64,000 bases of DNA from NCBI GenBank assembly GCA_964019155.1, contig OZ025244.1:18522140-18586139 (forward strand), given 5' to 3'. A model generated the notes under the pieces. The model ran no database searches, was not told the origin of the DNA, and worked only from the letters and a program-made list of their open reading frames with translations. Of the stretch, positions 50,501-64,000 are shown in pieces (within the stretch, counting starts at the first letter, position 1; each line of letters begins with the position of its first letter). The position numbers were made by a program, and so were the translations under genes. The stretch comes from Osedax fenrisi (taxonomy: Eukaryota > Annelida > Polychaeta > Sabellida > Siboglinidae).

Positions 50501-51785
50501 TAATAGTCTAGAGTATTCGAGCGTATATTAGTTGAGGAAATTAATTTTTATCTAGAACGTAACTCATTAATTTCTGATTCTCAATTTGGATTCCGTAATA
50601 AAAAATCTGTTGAACTGCAACTATTAAATTGTTATACTAAATGGATTACTGCAATTGATAAAGGCAGTTTTATTGATATCATATATCTTGACTATGCTAA
50701 AGCTTTTGATAAGGTCTCTCATAGTAAATTACTTGTCAAATTAACTAATTTAGGTATATGTGGTAACATACATTCTTGGATAAGTAGTTTTCTATCTGGT
50801 AGATCTCAAAGAGTAAGAGTTAACAATCAAATGTCTGATACAGTTAAAATAATATCTGGTGTTCCACAAGGATCTGTAATAGGGCCTTTACTCTTTCTAA
50901 TATATATCAATGATTTAGTCGAAGTGATTGATAAAGATATATCCATTAATCTTTTCGCGGATGACACTAAATTGAGTTTTATATCTAATGACATAGATCA
51001 TAGATATAAATTACAACATAATATTGATAAATTTTATGAATGGTCTAATTCTTGGCAATTAGAAAACGCTGCAAAAAAATCAGCTGCTCTTACATTAGGT
51101 AATACTAATAAACCATTGTATACTATAAATAATGCTTCAATAGTAAACTGTAGATCGTATCGTGATCTTGGTATCAAATTTGATCCATCATTACATTTCT
51201 CTGAACATATTGGTGTGTGCTGTACAAGTGCATATTGTGTTATCAATCGTATATTTCGCTGTTTCATTACTAAAAATATGCCAGCTATTAGAAAAGCATA
51301 TATATCATATGCTAGACCCCACCTTGAATATGTGTCGACAGTCTGGAATCCGGGATTAGATGCCAGGACATTCAAAGGACTGAAGATAAAACTAGAGAAG
51401 GTCCAAAAATTCTTTACGAGAAGATTAATCGAGAGATGCGGTTTACCCTATAAACCTTATAATGAAAGATTAATATACCTAAATCTAGATTCTCTAGAAA
51501 TCAGAAGAACTAGATTTGATCTTGTTATGGTATATAAGCTATTTAACGGATTGGTATCTATGAATACATCATCTATTATTAATATCAAAAAGACCAACTA
51601 CAATACCAGAGGCCATTTTCTGCAAATTAGTATGAATACATGTAAACTAAATGTAACAAAAAATCTACTAAATAATCGAATAGCTAAAATTTGGAATGGT
51701 CTTGATGAACATATTGTATTAGTAAATAGTTTATATACCTTTAAAAATCATATTAAAAAAATTATAACTTAATATTTATTTATAC

Positions 51786-51816
<31 letters not shown>

Positions 51817-52013
51817 ATTTTATAAATTATTAATTTTAATTATTAATTGTTTTTATCACCGGCACATGTGATACGTTTCTAATTTACTATTGTTATTTTT
51901 ATATGTGTACTATCTACGTTTTGTTGTCGTTTTGTGAATTTATCACTACATATTGTTAATTATTACTAAATCGAACTTGAAAAATTCATAATAAATATTC
52001 ATTCAATTCAATT
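50501..52013 (+). mobile_element. CR1/Jockey-like LINE, 5'-truncated, open RT frame
   Basis: Starts in the RT just after the (AAT)n array and ends TAATAAATATTCATTCAATTCAATTC before the array resumes. The RT frame is open to its natural stop at 51,772, so the copy is fairly young. It inserted in, or brought, the (AAT)n flanks. Confidence 0.85.
50513..51772 (+). CDS. LINE reverse transcriptase, C-terminal part
   Basis: An open frame of 419 codons without start (the first ATG is at 50,831). Motifs: DSQFGFRNKKS, IIYLDYAKAFDKVSH (motif A), SGVPQGSVIGPLLFLIYIND (motif B) and LFADDTKLSF (motif C), all catalytic Asp present. Then YRDLGIKFDPSLHF, ARPHLEYVSTVWNP and a C-terminal NRIAKIWNGL block. It would be reverse transcriptase if the N-terminal endonuclease were present; as it stands it is a dead fragment on an intact frame. 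A clade within CR1/Jockey is likely but not proven. Confidence 0.88.
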   Translation, partial: VFERILVEEINFYLERNSLISDSQFGFRNKKSVELQLLNCYTKWITAIDKGSFIDIIYLDYAKAFDKVSHSKLLVKLTNLGICGNIHSWISSFLSGRSQRVRVNNQMSDTVKIISGVPQGSVIGPLLFLIYINDLVEVIDKDISINLFADDTKLSFISNDIDHRYKLQHNIDKFYEWSNSWQLENAAKKSAALTLGNTNKPLYTINNASIVNCRSYRDLGIKFDPSLHFSEHIGVCCTSAYCVINRIFRCFITKNMPAIRKAYISYARPHLEYVSTVWNPGLDARTFKGLKIKLEKVQKFFTRRLIERCGLPYKPYNERLIYLNLDSLEIRRTRFDLVMVYKLFNGLVSMNTSSIINIKKTNYNTRGHFLQISMNTCKLNVTKNLLNNRIAKIWNGLDEHIVLVNSLYTFKNHIKKIIT

Positions 52014-53059
<1,046 letters not shown>

Positions 53060-53060
<1 letters not shown>

Positions 53061-53200
53061 TACATATTTGTTTTGTATTGTCCTGTTCCCTCACAGTTAT
53101 TTATAACACGTACATTGTACATTGTACAAGTCTGTGACTTCTACTGGGTCCGTTTGTATCCATTATTTCTATTAATGTATGGTTCAATAAATATTATATG
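53060..53200 (+). mobile_element. SINE family B, 3' part
   Basis: TTGTATTGTCCTGTTCCCTC, TTATTTATAACACGTACA and GGTCCGTTTGTATCCATTAT match 42,265-42,350 in order and spacing. It ends GGTTCAATAAATATTAT. The tRNA-like head is not recognisable. Confidence 0.55.
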
Positions 53201-53285
53201 ATTAATATTATGTCTAACAAGAATAGCACTCTGTATCCACACTAAAGGTGTCAGCTTTGTCATAAGTAGGCATTAGTCACTACTT

Positions 53286-53435
53286 ATTAATAAGCATTGT
53301 ACTATAGTACTCTTTTGACTATAGTATAATGTAGTACACTATTGTATACTATAGTACACTATTGTACTCTAGTACTCTATTGTATTATAGTACACTATTG
53401 TACTATTGTACTGTAGTACACTATTGTATTAGTCA
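53286..53435. repeat. Degenerate ~15 bp minisatellite (AGTACACTATTGTAC)
   Basis: Nine to ten degenerate units of AGTACACTATTGTAC, partly palindromic (GTAC, TATAGTATA). Function unknown. Confidence 0.75.
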
Positions 53436-53439
53436 CCCT

Positions 53440-54455
53440 AATGACTTCACTCCAACTATGTGACAGCAGAAAGTTTCATTCTAATGGATGCAGTGTAACA
53501 ATGATGATTATTATTATTATACTTGTTGTAAAGTATTCTATTCATTAATGTGTGTTCAAGTACAACTCCTTGATGTAAATAAAGACTATGTCCATGGTAT
53601 AACCGAGGACATGTCCTTTGTATAACCGATACATGTCCTTGGTACAACTATAATGCATTCGCTGTGGACTAAATGTCAATGTAAAGTATGATTTCTTCAG
53701 ATCATTTAATATCTTGTATAAAAAAGATAGGAATTTACATTGAAAATTAACGATATATGAAAGGAAAAAATGTTTACAAGTAAAAATTTACTTTTAGCAT
53801 ATGTAGTATATAAAAAATTAATTTTATTAATTAAATCGATCTACGGAAATTTTGATTTAATTTTTTAATTTTATCTAAATCGAATAAAAAAATTATCAAT
53901 AGAATAATAAAAAATATAGATATTATAATAATTGATTAAAGTAAAGTTAATATAACGTATATATACGTACCATATTATTATATATAATAAGTAAAGCCAA
54001 CTTATTCATAAAATATATCAAATATTGTATAAATGTCCGTTATTTATTATATAATAATAATAATAATAATATTAATTTTGTTATTATTTATACTATTATT
54101 AGTATATATTATAAAACAATATTAACGGAACATGAATTACAGTACAGTACTGAATAACAGTAATATGTAAATCCTAATTACAAATAAAACATATAACATT
54201 ATTATACACAAATAAATTAGTAGGATATAACAAGAGTTAATAAAGCGTTTAATTGTATTTCTAAATAAGCATAATTATTGAACATTGTCAATTATTGTGT
54301 AAATTATTCTTATTTCACTAAAGATTGAAAACTAGCAATCTATGTATAGACTAAAGTTATATTAAATTAGTAGCGAAATAGATGTTCGGTAAAAGGTGTG
54401 AAAAAGTCACAAATCACTTAATCTGTGTATTGAACATACAATAATGTTGGGATCG
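53440..54455. other. AT-rich spacer
   Basis: A small direct repeat of CATGTCCTTGGTATAAC type at 53,590-53,650. Otherwise AT-rich with no gene. Confidence 0.4.
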
Positions 54456-54461
54456 TATAGT

Positions 54462-54685
54462 TGTTGTTATTTTTATTTGGTGGACTCCTTTCATACCATC
54501 CAGGAACTTAGATGAAGTTTTCATTTATAACCAAATTGCTGTAATGTCCCTTCGAAGCCGCTCTCATTATCCGTGGTTTTAACGATAGGCGGCCATTTTT
54601 GTATACACATATATATATATATAAGATCACTCCTAAATATTATTACAAGACCTATATTACTGGTCTGGACGGGGCTCGAATAAGC
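54462..54685 (-). mobile_element. SINE family A copy, head truncated
   Basis: Minus strand: B-box-like TTCGAGCCCCGTCCAGACC, the AGTGATCTTATATATA block, the family core AATGAGAGCGGCTTCGAAGG, GGATGGTATGAAAGGAGTCC and an A-rich tail with AACAACAAC. It aligns along its length with 36,680-36,935 but lacks the A box. Confidence 0.7.
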
Positions 54686-54993
54686 ATGATACTACGTAAT
54701 TTAAATTCTATATTATAAAGGATAAAGAATAATCGTTAAAAAGAAAAATTTTGAGTTTAGAATATAAAACAAAAGTAATTATACTTTTATGGAGATTCCC
54801 TAATTGGGAGTAAAATGGTTTATAAATTGATACATAAGTCAGAAACATTAAATAACCAATCAATATATAGGTACACATGAATTTAAATTTATATGGATAA
54901 ATTATATATCATATAAGATTATATATAATCGTATATATAACTGTATTAACGATATACATATATTAATGAATATATGCCATTTTGATAATATAC

Positions 54994-55387
54994 ACAGATA
55001 ATAGTAATAGACTTATAATAACAGCATAATAGTATAAATAATAGCTTCAAATGTCTACATTGTGCTATTATTCTGCTATTATGTTGCCATTAAAATTCTA
55101 TTATGCTGCTATTATACTGATATTAATTTGTAATCTATTATACTGATATTATGTTGGTATTATTATAATAGCAACATAATAGCAGCATAATATCATTAAA
55201 AATGATAATAACATCATGATAGATTTTTAATGGCAACATAATAGCAGCATAATAACATTATAAATTAAAAGCAACATAATAGACTTTTAATGGTAACATA
55301 ATAGCAGCATAATAGCACAATTTAAACACATGATGCTATTATTTATGCTATTATGCTGCTATTATGAGACTATTACTGTTAGCTGGG
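54994..55387. mobile_element. Foldback MITE, GCTAACAGTAATAG family, long copy
   Basis: Right end CTATTACTGTTAGCTGGG. The left end is a diverged complement. The body is built of many inverted copies of ATAATAGCAGCATAATAG. Same family as 56,676-56,798. Confidence 0.7.
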
Positions 55388-55539
55388 CACCAAGAAGAGT
55401 GCCATTCTATCTTTTATATGAAATTCGTGCGTCAATTGCTTTATATAGATATTGCGATAAATGATATCTCAAATGAAGATAGGTAAATATTTTTAATATT
55501 ACATGTATATATTTATAAACTATCTGCAAGGATTGTATG

Positions 55540-55830
55540 TCCTTTCTCCAAATCCTCCTCCTAATCTGTCCGTGCTATCTGGGTATTCAGCAGGCTACAT
55601 TATCAGATATGTAGGCAGTAGGAAATTAGTTCAAACCTCTACGGACACATTTGTAATTGATATAATTTTGTATACAACATTATTGGTTATGGTTAAATAT
55701 GTATGCCGTAACACGAGAGCGGCTTCGAAGGTACATCAGAGCCATTTTGTTATAAGTAAAAACACTTAATTTATGTGCATGGAGTAGATTAAATGACTCC
55801 ACAAAAAAAAAACAAATAATATTAACAATA
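55540..55830 (+). mobile_element. SINE family A copy (+)
   Basis: tRNA-like head with B-box TTAGTTCAAACCTC near 55,630, then the family core ACGAGAGCGGCTTCGAAGG at about 55,713, ATGGAGTAGATTAAATGACT and a poly-A tail. The frame reading through it is not a gene. Confidence 0.65.
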
Positions 55831-56675
55831 TTTATATATTATCGTTAAAAGACTATATACCTACTAAAATAGTAATAAACATGATTAAATAGACAGTTTG
55901 AAATTATAAATATGTAAATGATTAACTAAATAAATGTATATATAAATTATTTATGTAAAAAATTAAAAACTAAAAAAAAACATTTTTATAATTCGTTATG
56001 TAATGAAAAAGATTTTTTTAAATACATATTGTATATATATATTCACTTGTTATATAATACATTTATTAATTACTATTATTTTATAGATACAGATACAGAT
56101 ACAACTAGAAATTAGTATTATTATATAAATGTATTCACGTATAATACTTATATAATGTATCAGTGTTTACATTAGCTATCACGTATTCTAAGCATGTAAC
56201 TTATCAATTTTAACATAATTTTTATTATATTGAATAACATATTATCCTTTTTTATTTTGATATTATATTAATTATTAATAAACCTTTATGACATATAAAT
56301 TAACAATAAATAATAATATAAAATCATAAAATAAACATCATTATAATAGAATACAAAAAATAGAAAATAAATCGTAGCAATGGAAAAGTGTAACAAGATT
56401 ATTTATAACAAGAGTATATTCTATATATAGTAACGATTGTATACATGATTTCATAGTTCATGTCCATTATTTGATCAACCAAATATTACACGATGATAAA
56501 TAATGCCTTAAATAATGCCTTAAAATAATCCTTCTCTTGGTCTCTGATTCATTTCCCTCTAATTTTCTTTTAAATAACCGAATTTGATTAGTATTTCTAA
56601 GAAAGTCTCCCAGATTGTTATATGATATCTCAACTTAATTTAATGGAGTACTGCATCACTTTTCTACTCTACCTA
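55831..56675. other. AT-rich spacer
   Basis: No gene or repeat family recognised, apart from a short (ATACAG)n at 56,090-56,102. Confidence 0.4.
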
Positions 56676-56798
56676 CCCAGCTAACAGTAATAACCTCATA
56701 ATAGCAACATAATATCATATATAATAGCCTCACATGTTTAAATTGTGCTATTATGCTGCTATTATGTTGTTATTATGAGGCTATTACTGTTAGCTGGG
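56676..56798. mobile_element. Foldback MITE, GCTAACAGTAATA family, short copy
   Basis: CCCAGCTAACAGTAATAACC at the left end and its complement at the right end enclose 123 bp that is almost fully self-complementary. No coding capacity. Target duplication not clear. Confidence 0.75.
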
Positions 56799-57186
56799 AA
56801 TTGGTCAATTAATATTAATAGTAATAGGTTTTGTGTAGGTATATTATAGTATATAATAGAAAACAATCTGTGTTTTCTAATACTTCTTATTTTAAATTAT
56901 ACATTAATATAAATATTATTAATAATATAATTTATTCGGAACTTTTGAGAACTTTTGAGAAATATAGTTCTAGAACTTTTGGGTAGTTTTTTGGACAATT
57001 AAAGCCTAAAAGTTCTCAAAAGTTCTAAATAATTGTTTGTTGGGTAAGTACCTATTATCATTATTGATCATTATTAAATGATTAATTTAAATTGTGTTCT
57101 ATTGACATGAAAAATGGTAGCCATTAATATAAGATACCCAAATAAATATATGATATTTAATATATCATGATATATATATATATATG

Positions 57187-57877
57187 GGATCAACAGAACA
57201 TTACGATCAACGGACAAATTAGACGAACATCGATGTCCGTTTATTCATAGAGACGAACAAATAAACGGACATCGATGTCCGTTTATCGTAAATTAAATTG
57301 TATATACTATAATGTTTATATATTTATAGATGTTCGTTTATCGTAAAGTTAATCTTACATACTTATAGATGTTCGTTGATCGTAAATTAAATGTTATATA
57401 CTTAGTATAATACTATAATCATTATAATAATGTTTATATATTTATATATGTTCGTTTATCGTAAAGTTAATCTTACATACTTATAGATGTTCGTTGATCG
57501 TAAATTAAATGTTATATACTTAGTATAATACTATAATCATTATAATAATGTTTATATATTTATAGATGTTCGTTTATGAATATTTATAAATATATAAACA
57601 TTATAGTATATAAAATTTAATTTACGATAAACGAACATCTATAAGTATGTAAGATTAACTTTACGATAAACGAACATCTATAAATATATAAACATTATAG
57701 TATATAACATTTAATTTACGATAAACGGACATCTATAAATATATATAAACATTATAGTATATAAAATTTAATTTACGATAAACGGACATCGATGTCCGTT
57801 TATTTGTTCGTCTCTATGAATAAACGGACATCGATGTTCGTCTAATTTGTCCGTTGATCGTAATGTTCTGTTGATCC
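57187..57877. mobile_element. 691 bp foldback element (palindrome)
   Basis: The left half starts GGATCAACAGAACATTACGA and the right half ends with the exact complement. At least the outer ~110 bp are perfectly inverted, and the rest follows with small differences. Each arm holds copies of CGGACATCGATGTCCG, itself a palindrome, and tandem units containing AGATGTTCGTTTATCGTAAA. Flanked by (TA)n, so the target duplication cannot be read. No protein frame. Confidence 0.85.
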
Positions 57878-57899
57878 TATATATGCATATACGAGTTAT

Positions 57900-58074
57900 A
57901 ATATATGTGTTATATTATATATATATATATATATATGAATTACATCGAAGCAGGCCGCCGTTTGTTATGATATGAATTTTAGAGTTCGAGGTGGGCGGTG
58001 CTTATATCTGTCACTCAAGTACATATGTTACGCACCACTGCACAATTTAAAATAATCTGACCGAGTAACATCTA
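57900..58074. other. (TA)n and a short GC-richer block
   Basis: About 57,945-58,060 is less AT-rich (GCAGGCCGCCGTTTG, GAGTTCGAGGTGGGCGGTGC). A B-box-like GAGTTCGAGG is present without an A box. Not identified. Confidence 0.3.
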
Positions 58075-58885
58075 TACATACAAATACATATATACAGTGT
58101 ATACGTGTATTCTATACACATACATACATACATATACACGCATATACACATACACGCATACACATATACACACATACACACATGCATGTATACATACATA
58201 CATACATGATCATCATGTATTACATGTATGTATATTGTGTGTGTATGTATGTTTTATTATATTAGTATTTCCACCTGTATGTTATTAAGTAAGGAGATGT
58301 AATTTGTAAATGCATGTTATATCCTTTATTTATTTTACTATATGAACTAATATAATCTATCTACTAATATAGATATATATATGATATACTTATATATACA
58401 AATACACATATATACACATGCACACACATATATACATATACACATACACATATATACACAAACACATATATACATACATACACATACCTTCATGCATACA
58501 TATGCACATACATGTATGTATATTGTGTGTAGGTATATATGTATTTGTATTATTTTAGTATTTTCACATGTTTTTCTTAATTTAAGTAAGGAGATGTAAT
58601 ATGTAAATGAATTTTATATCCTAAATTTATGTTAATATATGAACTAATATGATATACTTACATATACAAATACACACATACACATATATACACAAACACA
58701 TATATACACACATACACATACCTTCGTGCATATATATTCACATACATGTATGTATATTGTGTGTAGGTATATATGTATTTGTATTATTTTAGTATTTTCA
58801 CATGTTTTTCTTAATTTAAGTAAGATGATGTAATATGTAAATGCATATTATATCCTACATTTATTTTACTATATGAACTAATATA
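58075..58885. repeat. ~275 bp tandem repeat, three copies
   Basis: Three head-to-tail copies (from about 58,075, 58,370 and 58,645). Each has an ACACATATATACAC-rich start, a CATGTATGTATATTGTGTG block and an end reading AAGTAAGGAGATGTAATATG. A partial copy may follow near 59,000. Confidence 0.75.
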
Positions 58886-59379
58886 TATATATATATATAT
58901 ATATATGAACTAATATATATATATATTATAATTATATATTTATTATATTATATGAATAAATCAAATCTATCTTATATATATATATATATGTAAATTCATG
59001 TTATAGCAGGGAGGTTATAGCCTACATTTATTTTACTATATGAACAAATATAATCTATCTAGATAATCTATATATATTATAAAGTTTTGTGTGTATGTGT
59101 TTTGTATGAGCTTATGCAAATAGGTATACTTCTCTATAGAGTAATTCTTACTTATGTTGAATAATTACTTTCTTTTGTTATTTCATATTAGTCATCTGGA
59201 TCAAAGTGATATAATTATATTGTTTATATCATATTATTACTAAATTTTATTATTTAACATTGTTTTGTACAAAATCTAATAACAAATTTGTTATTCAATA
59301 TTATATATATATATATATAATATATAATATATATTATATATATATAGGTTAAAGTCCTTATATATTATAGTATTACCAA

Positions 59380-62300
59380 AGGGCTTTGGTATTACTTATA
59401 AGTTATATATTTTATATAATATATATATATATATATATAGTGAAAATTGCTTTTATTATTTAAGTTTATTCAAGCTGTTTTATTATTTAATACTTATTAA
59501 TAAATAATTATTTAATTATTAGTAATTATAAATTAATTTAGTAATTATTATTATAATATTTATTAATTAATTATTTAATTTTAATAATTATTGGATAATT
59601 AATAATTATTGAAATTAAATTATTATAAATTATTAATAATTATTTAATAATTAATAATTATTAATCATAAAATCATTAAAATTAAATATTTAATAAATAA
59701 TTATTAATTATTATAAATTTGTATTATTATTATTATAATATTTATTAATAATAATTATTAATTATTTATTAATTATTTATTACTTATTTAATGTTAATAA
59801 TTTTAATTATCAGGGTTTCTGAGTTAGCGGTTTAATTTTATTATTTAACATTATTATACAAAAATTTAATAATAAATTTATTAATATATATTATTATATA
59901 TATTATATATTATATTATTATAAATATTATATTTATATATATACTATAATAAATAAATACTATAATTAATCATAAATATATTATATAATTTTGAACAATT
60001 TATATAAATATATTTGATATTTAAAGTAATACATATTAATCTATAGAGTAATAATAGTATAAATAATCGTTATATAATAACATAAATATAATTAAAATTA
60101 AATATTTTCAAATATATGATGAATTTCAAAATAAAAATGGTTTATTTCATAAATTACATGTTTCTCACATACAAGATATTACATGAACTTATGAATATTG
60201 AAGTGTCATAGATATTTGCGATATAAAGGAATAACTAAAGAGGTCCTTGGATCAACATTTGATTTCCAAGTGCAGATCCACGGTGGATCATCCACCTGAA
60301 CTAATTTGGATATAGAGTTACGTCTTAGTAAAAGCTAAATCAACCTTAGTAATTTTCTAAATGTTATTAATTCATCTATATTACATTATACAGAATTCCA
60401 TATATATAATAATCTCATTTAATTTTATTTAATTGTAGTTATTTGCTTTAAATTTGTCTACTACATATATTTATATGTGTATTGAGTCATTATATTCGAA
60501 TGTTATGTATTACTCTAGTAATACATAACATACAATCATCACTTTCATATGCTCCTCTCATTCTTTTATTATATGCTAGTAGGCTTTATTTTGATTAGCC
60601 CATATATATCAATTATTTATTTATTATTATTTTGTTTACATTTTTTTTTTCCATGTTATTTTGTTTTTATTTTACAACATTACACTTTATATCTATCATA
60701 CAAATATTAAATAATCGTCTTTAAAATATCATATTACACATACTTCAATTGATGGATTATAAAATTTATATTTTCAAAATAATATATTGGTTATCTCATG
60801 AGTCTAGCAAGAACATTTCTAAATACTAGGATCAATATACCAATTCGAATTATTTTGAGTATGGCATATATACATATTGAAGAACAACCATTGGTATACA
60901 AGCATTAAATACACTACCCATAAATAAATATGCATATAGATTAGAAGAAAAGTATAATGAAAACATATATGTAAATGTTATGAATGTAATAACACTTATG
61001 ACCCAATCCCATATCCGTTTCTAGGAGCACACACTTATCTAACTAATCAATATATATTACAAGATATAGATAATGATTTATTATAATAAATAATTAAATT
61101 ACTATAGTAAATAGATGTATATATTAAATAAATAACAATTATATAATATTTATTTGTATTTATACTATTATGATTAATATTATTTTTATATTTATTCTAT
61201 ATAATACAATTTATTAACAATATATTACTTTAAATTTATATTTCTTTATTTATTCAAATAGTAAATTATTTACCTATTATGGTAAGAGTATTTACTGCAG
61301 ACTTGGCTATAGTCCATAGATTTTAGAGTGAAGTCCCAACTGAATATATATGCTATAATCCCATACACAATATAATTTTAATATTATAATATTATAAAAT
61401 TAAATAATATAATTTTTTTTAAATATAATATGTCTTTAGAATAAAGTAATTTATAAGTTGGTGACCTATTACCATTAGTACAATTGTGTTTTTTGCCTAT
61501 TACTGTATATTATTAATATGATATTATTAGCCTATATTGCTGACTGTATAATTGGTTATAACTTATTATCATGGTGATCCGCAAAAAAGAGACCAGGTAA
61601 AAATATAGAGAAAAAAAATAACAGAAAAAATTTATATAGTGATATGTATTAAAAATATTATTACATATACAATCAACTCTATATATTTCAGAACCACGCT
61701 AACTCAGACTTTACAAATATTAGTTTGGTTTTGTACCTATGTAACCTCATGCAAGTATTATATATCTCAGAAACATTCTTCGGTTCCTTGAAATGTTAGA
61801 TATCTACATTACATTACATGTTTCGGTTTTCTGAATGCAAACTGTGCTTATAAAGCAATCGGCCGTCAATATATGGGTGAAATTAATTTTGAGATTGAAT
61901 AAATGTGTTTTCAGTAGTTTCTTGAAGATTAAAGATTATTATGTATTATGAATGGATGTATGGATAATATTCCAGGAGTATGGGATATTTCCCAGGTGTG
62001 AGTGTTAGTTGAATGTAAGTTATGTTCAGGAGGTAATTGAAATAGAAACTTATTGGTGGAGCGTGTGTAGTGTTACTAGTTATTAATTTAAGTTTGAGTA
62101 AGGCTGCTAGGTAGTCATAATAGTTATTATGGATTGCTTTATGTGCCAGTAGTATGGTTTTCTAGAGGATTCTATGACATACAGGTAGCCATTATTTTGA
62201 TATTTTGAATATGCACCTAGCTAAATAATTTTGGAGAATTTGAAGTTTAATAATATATGATAAGGGGATATTATAAAGGATGACATTTTGGTACTCGAAT

Positions 62301-62490
62301 AGAGGTAGGATGTAGGCAGAATCTATAATAGTAGTTGTGGATATTGATATTGAATGACGAATAAGGAATAGTGAATGTAGTTGATAGTTTAGTAGCTTTG
62401 TTATGTGTGACAGTTGTCTATAAAAAACTAAAAGTATTGTCAAATATAACACCAAGATTTTTGATATGGATTGAAATCTAGAATTAACTT

Positions 62491-62552
<62 letters not shown>

Positions 62553-63960
62553 GAGTCAAACACTAACTCAGAAACCCTGATAATTCAAATTTTTTAGTAT
62601 GGTTTGTTTTGTATCCACATAAATATATAAGCACAATTCGATATCTCAGAAAGTTGATATATCAGATACATTTGTTCTTCAAGTCTAAGTTAGTGGGAAT
62701 TTACGGTATATATATCAAAATACAATTTATAAAATCAATAAAATCTATATATCTATAATATTTGACTGTCATTTTTTTCAGTTATTTTTTTTCCTTTTAT
62801 TTTTCTCTTTCATTTATTATCACAAGGGCATAGTTACAGAAAAGATTTTTTCTAAGCTCTATACAAAATAGTTGGTTATAGTTGAATTAAGTATTAATAC
62901 TAAATTTAAAATAATACTAAATTTAAAATTAAAAATAATATTTATAATATAAAATATATGTGATTTAAAAATACACCATTATTATAAATAATATATGTAT
63001 TTTGGAGAGTTCAATATTAAATAAATAAAATATTTATATAATTATTAAATAATAAATAATTTAAAATATTATAAAATTAATAAATAATAAATAATGATTT
63101 ATTATAATTGATAATTGATAATTAATAAATAATTAATAATTAATAATTATTGTTATTAATTATTTATTAATAATTATTAAAATTAAATAATTAATAACAA
63201 TAATTAATTATTAATTATTAATTAATTATAAATAATTAATAATTATTATTAATAAATATTATAATAATAATAATAATATGAAAATTAATAATAATTAATA
63301 ATTATTTATTAAATAATTAATAAATAATTAATAACATTAACTATTAATTAATAATTATTTAATTATTAATTATAATTTATTATAAATAATTATTATTAAT
63401 AAATATTATAATAATAATTATAAAAAAAATGTAAAATAATTATTAATTATTTAATAATTATTAATAATTAATAATAATTTAATTTTAATAATTATTATTT
63501 ATTCAATACCTATTAATAATTATTAAAATTAATTAATAATAATAATAAGAAATAATTAATAAGAATAATTATTAGTTTTTAATTAATTATAAATAATTAA
63601 TAAATAATTAATAGCATTAACTAATTATTAATTAATAATTTATTATAAATAATTAATAAATATTATAATAATAATAATAACCATTATTAATAATTAATAA
63701 TAATTTAATTTTAAATAATTATAAAATTAAATAATTAATAATTATTAATAAGAATAATTATTAATTATTAATTAATCATAAATAATTAATAATTATTATT
63801 AATAAATATAATAATAATAGTAATAATAATAATAATAATTAGTAATAATTAATAATAATAATTAAATAATTAATTATTAATAAGTATTAAATAATAAAAC
63901 AGTTTAAAATTAGATAATAAAAGCAACTTTCATTATATATATATTATATAAAATATAATA
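59380..63960. repeat. Large AT-only inverted repeat
   Basis: The stretch from 59,440 (GAAAATTGCTTTTATTATTT) to 59,830 (CAGGGTTTCTGAGTTAG) reappears as a complement from about 63,935 down to 62,563, with the same landmarks at both ends. The right arm is about three times longer because of expanded TTAATTAATAATTATT-like DNA. The space between holds a decayed LINE and AT-rich sequence. Confidence 0.6.
61850..62580 (-). pseudogene. Decayed LINE, RT C-terminal remnant
   Basis: Minus strand, partly within 62,192-62,563: LLNYQLHSLFLIRHS, IIDSAYILPLFEYQNVILYN and YLARCIFKISK align in order with the thumb region of the 19.5 kb LINE. Downstream, WLPVCHRIL and LLAHKAIHNNYYDYL follow with stops between. 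A (TA)n run interrupts the upstream side. Confidence 0.55.
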
Positions 63961-64000
63961 ATATATACTAAATAATATAATAATTAAGTAATACTATAAT

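Overview
The window is a very AT-rich stretch of animal-type nuclear DNA. It is intron-containing, full of microsatellites and dominated by retrotransposons, and nothing in it looks bacterial, phage or organellar. The clearest host gene is a spliced orthologue of TTLL9, a tubulin polyglutamylase of ciliary axonemes. Together with the repeat types (CR1/L2-like, RTE/Proto2-like and RNase H-bearing LINEs, a Ty3/gypsy element, tRNA-derived SINEs) this points to a ciliated invertebrate metazoan. I cannot name the phylum. Exons are close to balanced in GC while introns are mostly A+T, so exons can be picked out by eye.

Layout. 1-4.2 kb: AT-rich repeats, a 36-37 bp minisatellite and a 1.76 kb element with long inverted arms. 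4.2-14.2 kb: a decayed CR1/L2-like LINE on the minus strand, split by a young Ty3/gypsy LTR retrotransposon on the plus strand (LTRs of equal length and identical by eye, TATA target duplication, intact gag and pol). 14.3-17.3 kb: an RTE/Proto2-like LINE (+). 17.3-20.9 kb: hairpins, microsatellites and a LINE 3' fragment. 21.0-23.5 kb: two exons of an unrecognised minus-strand gene. 24.1-25.35 kb: a predicted three-exon minus-strand gene for a small two-pass membrane protein. 25.8-29.2 kb: a second RTE/Proto2-like LINE (-). 29.2-32.4 kb: AT-rich, one SINE.

32.4-49.7 kb: TTLL9 on the minus strand, 12 exons with consistent phases and conserved splice dinucleotides, giving about 418 residues (423 with an alternative acceptor of exon 6). 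Its introns hold SINEs, a LINE tail, minisatellites and, in intron 4, a GC-rich broken LINE with an RNase H domain that inserted inside a minisatellite. 49.9-52.2 kb: a 5'-truncated LINE with an open RT frame inserted in a long (AAT)n array. 52.2-64 kb: SINEs, foldback elements, a ~275 bp tandem repeat and AT-only low-complexity DNA arranged as a large inverted repeat.

Themes worth following: (1) in TTLL9 and the 21 kb gene, C/A-rich tandem repeats lie directly upstream of many 3' splice sites, as if the polypyrimidine tract had become a minisatellite; (2) the gypsy element has an inverted copy of its LTR end in its leader, and a 13 bp hairpin at the gag-pol junction with the gag stop in its loop, an arrangement that simple frameshifting does not explain; (3) there are several foldback families, including tiny hairpins repeated at distant sites. 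No CRISPR array, operon or prokaryote-type defence system was seen.
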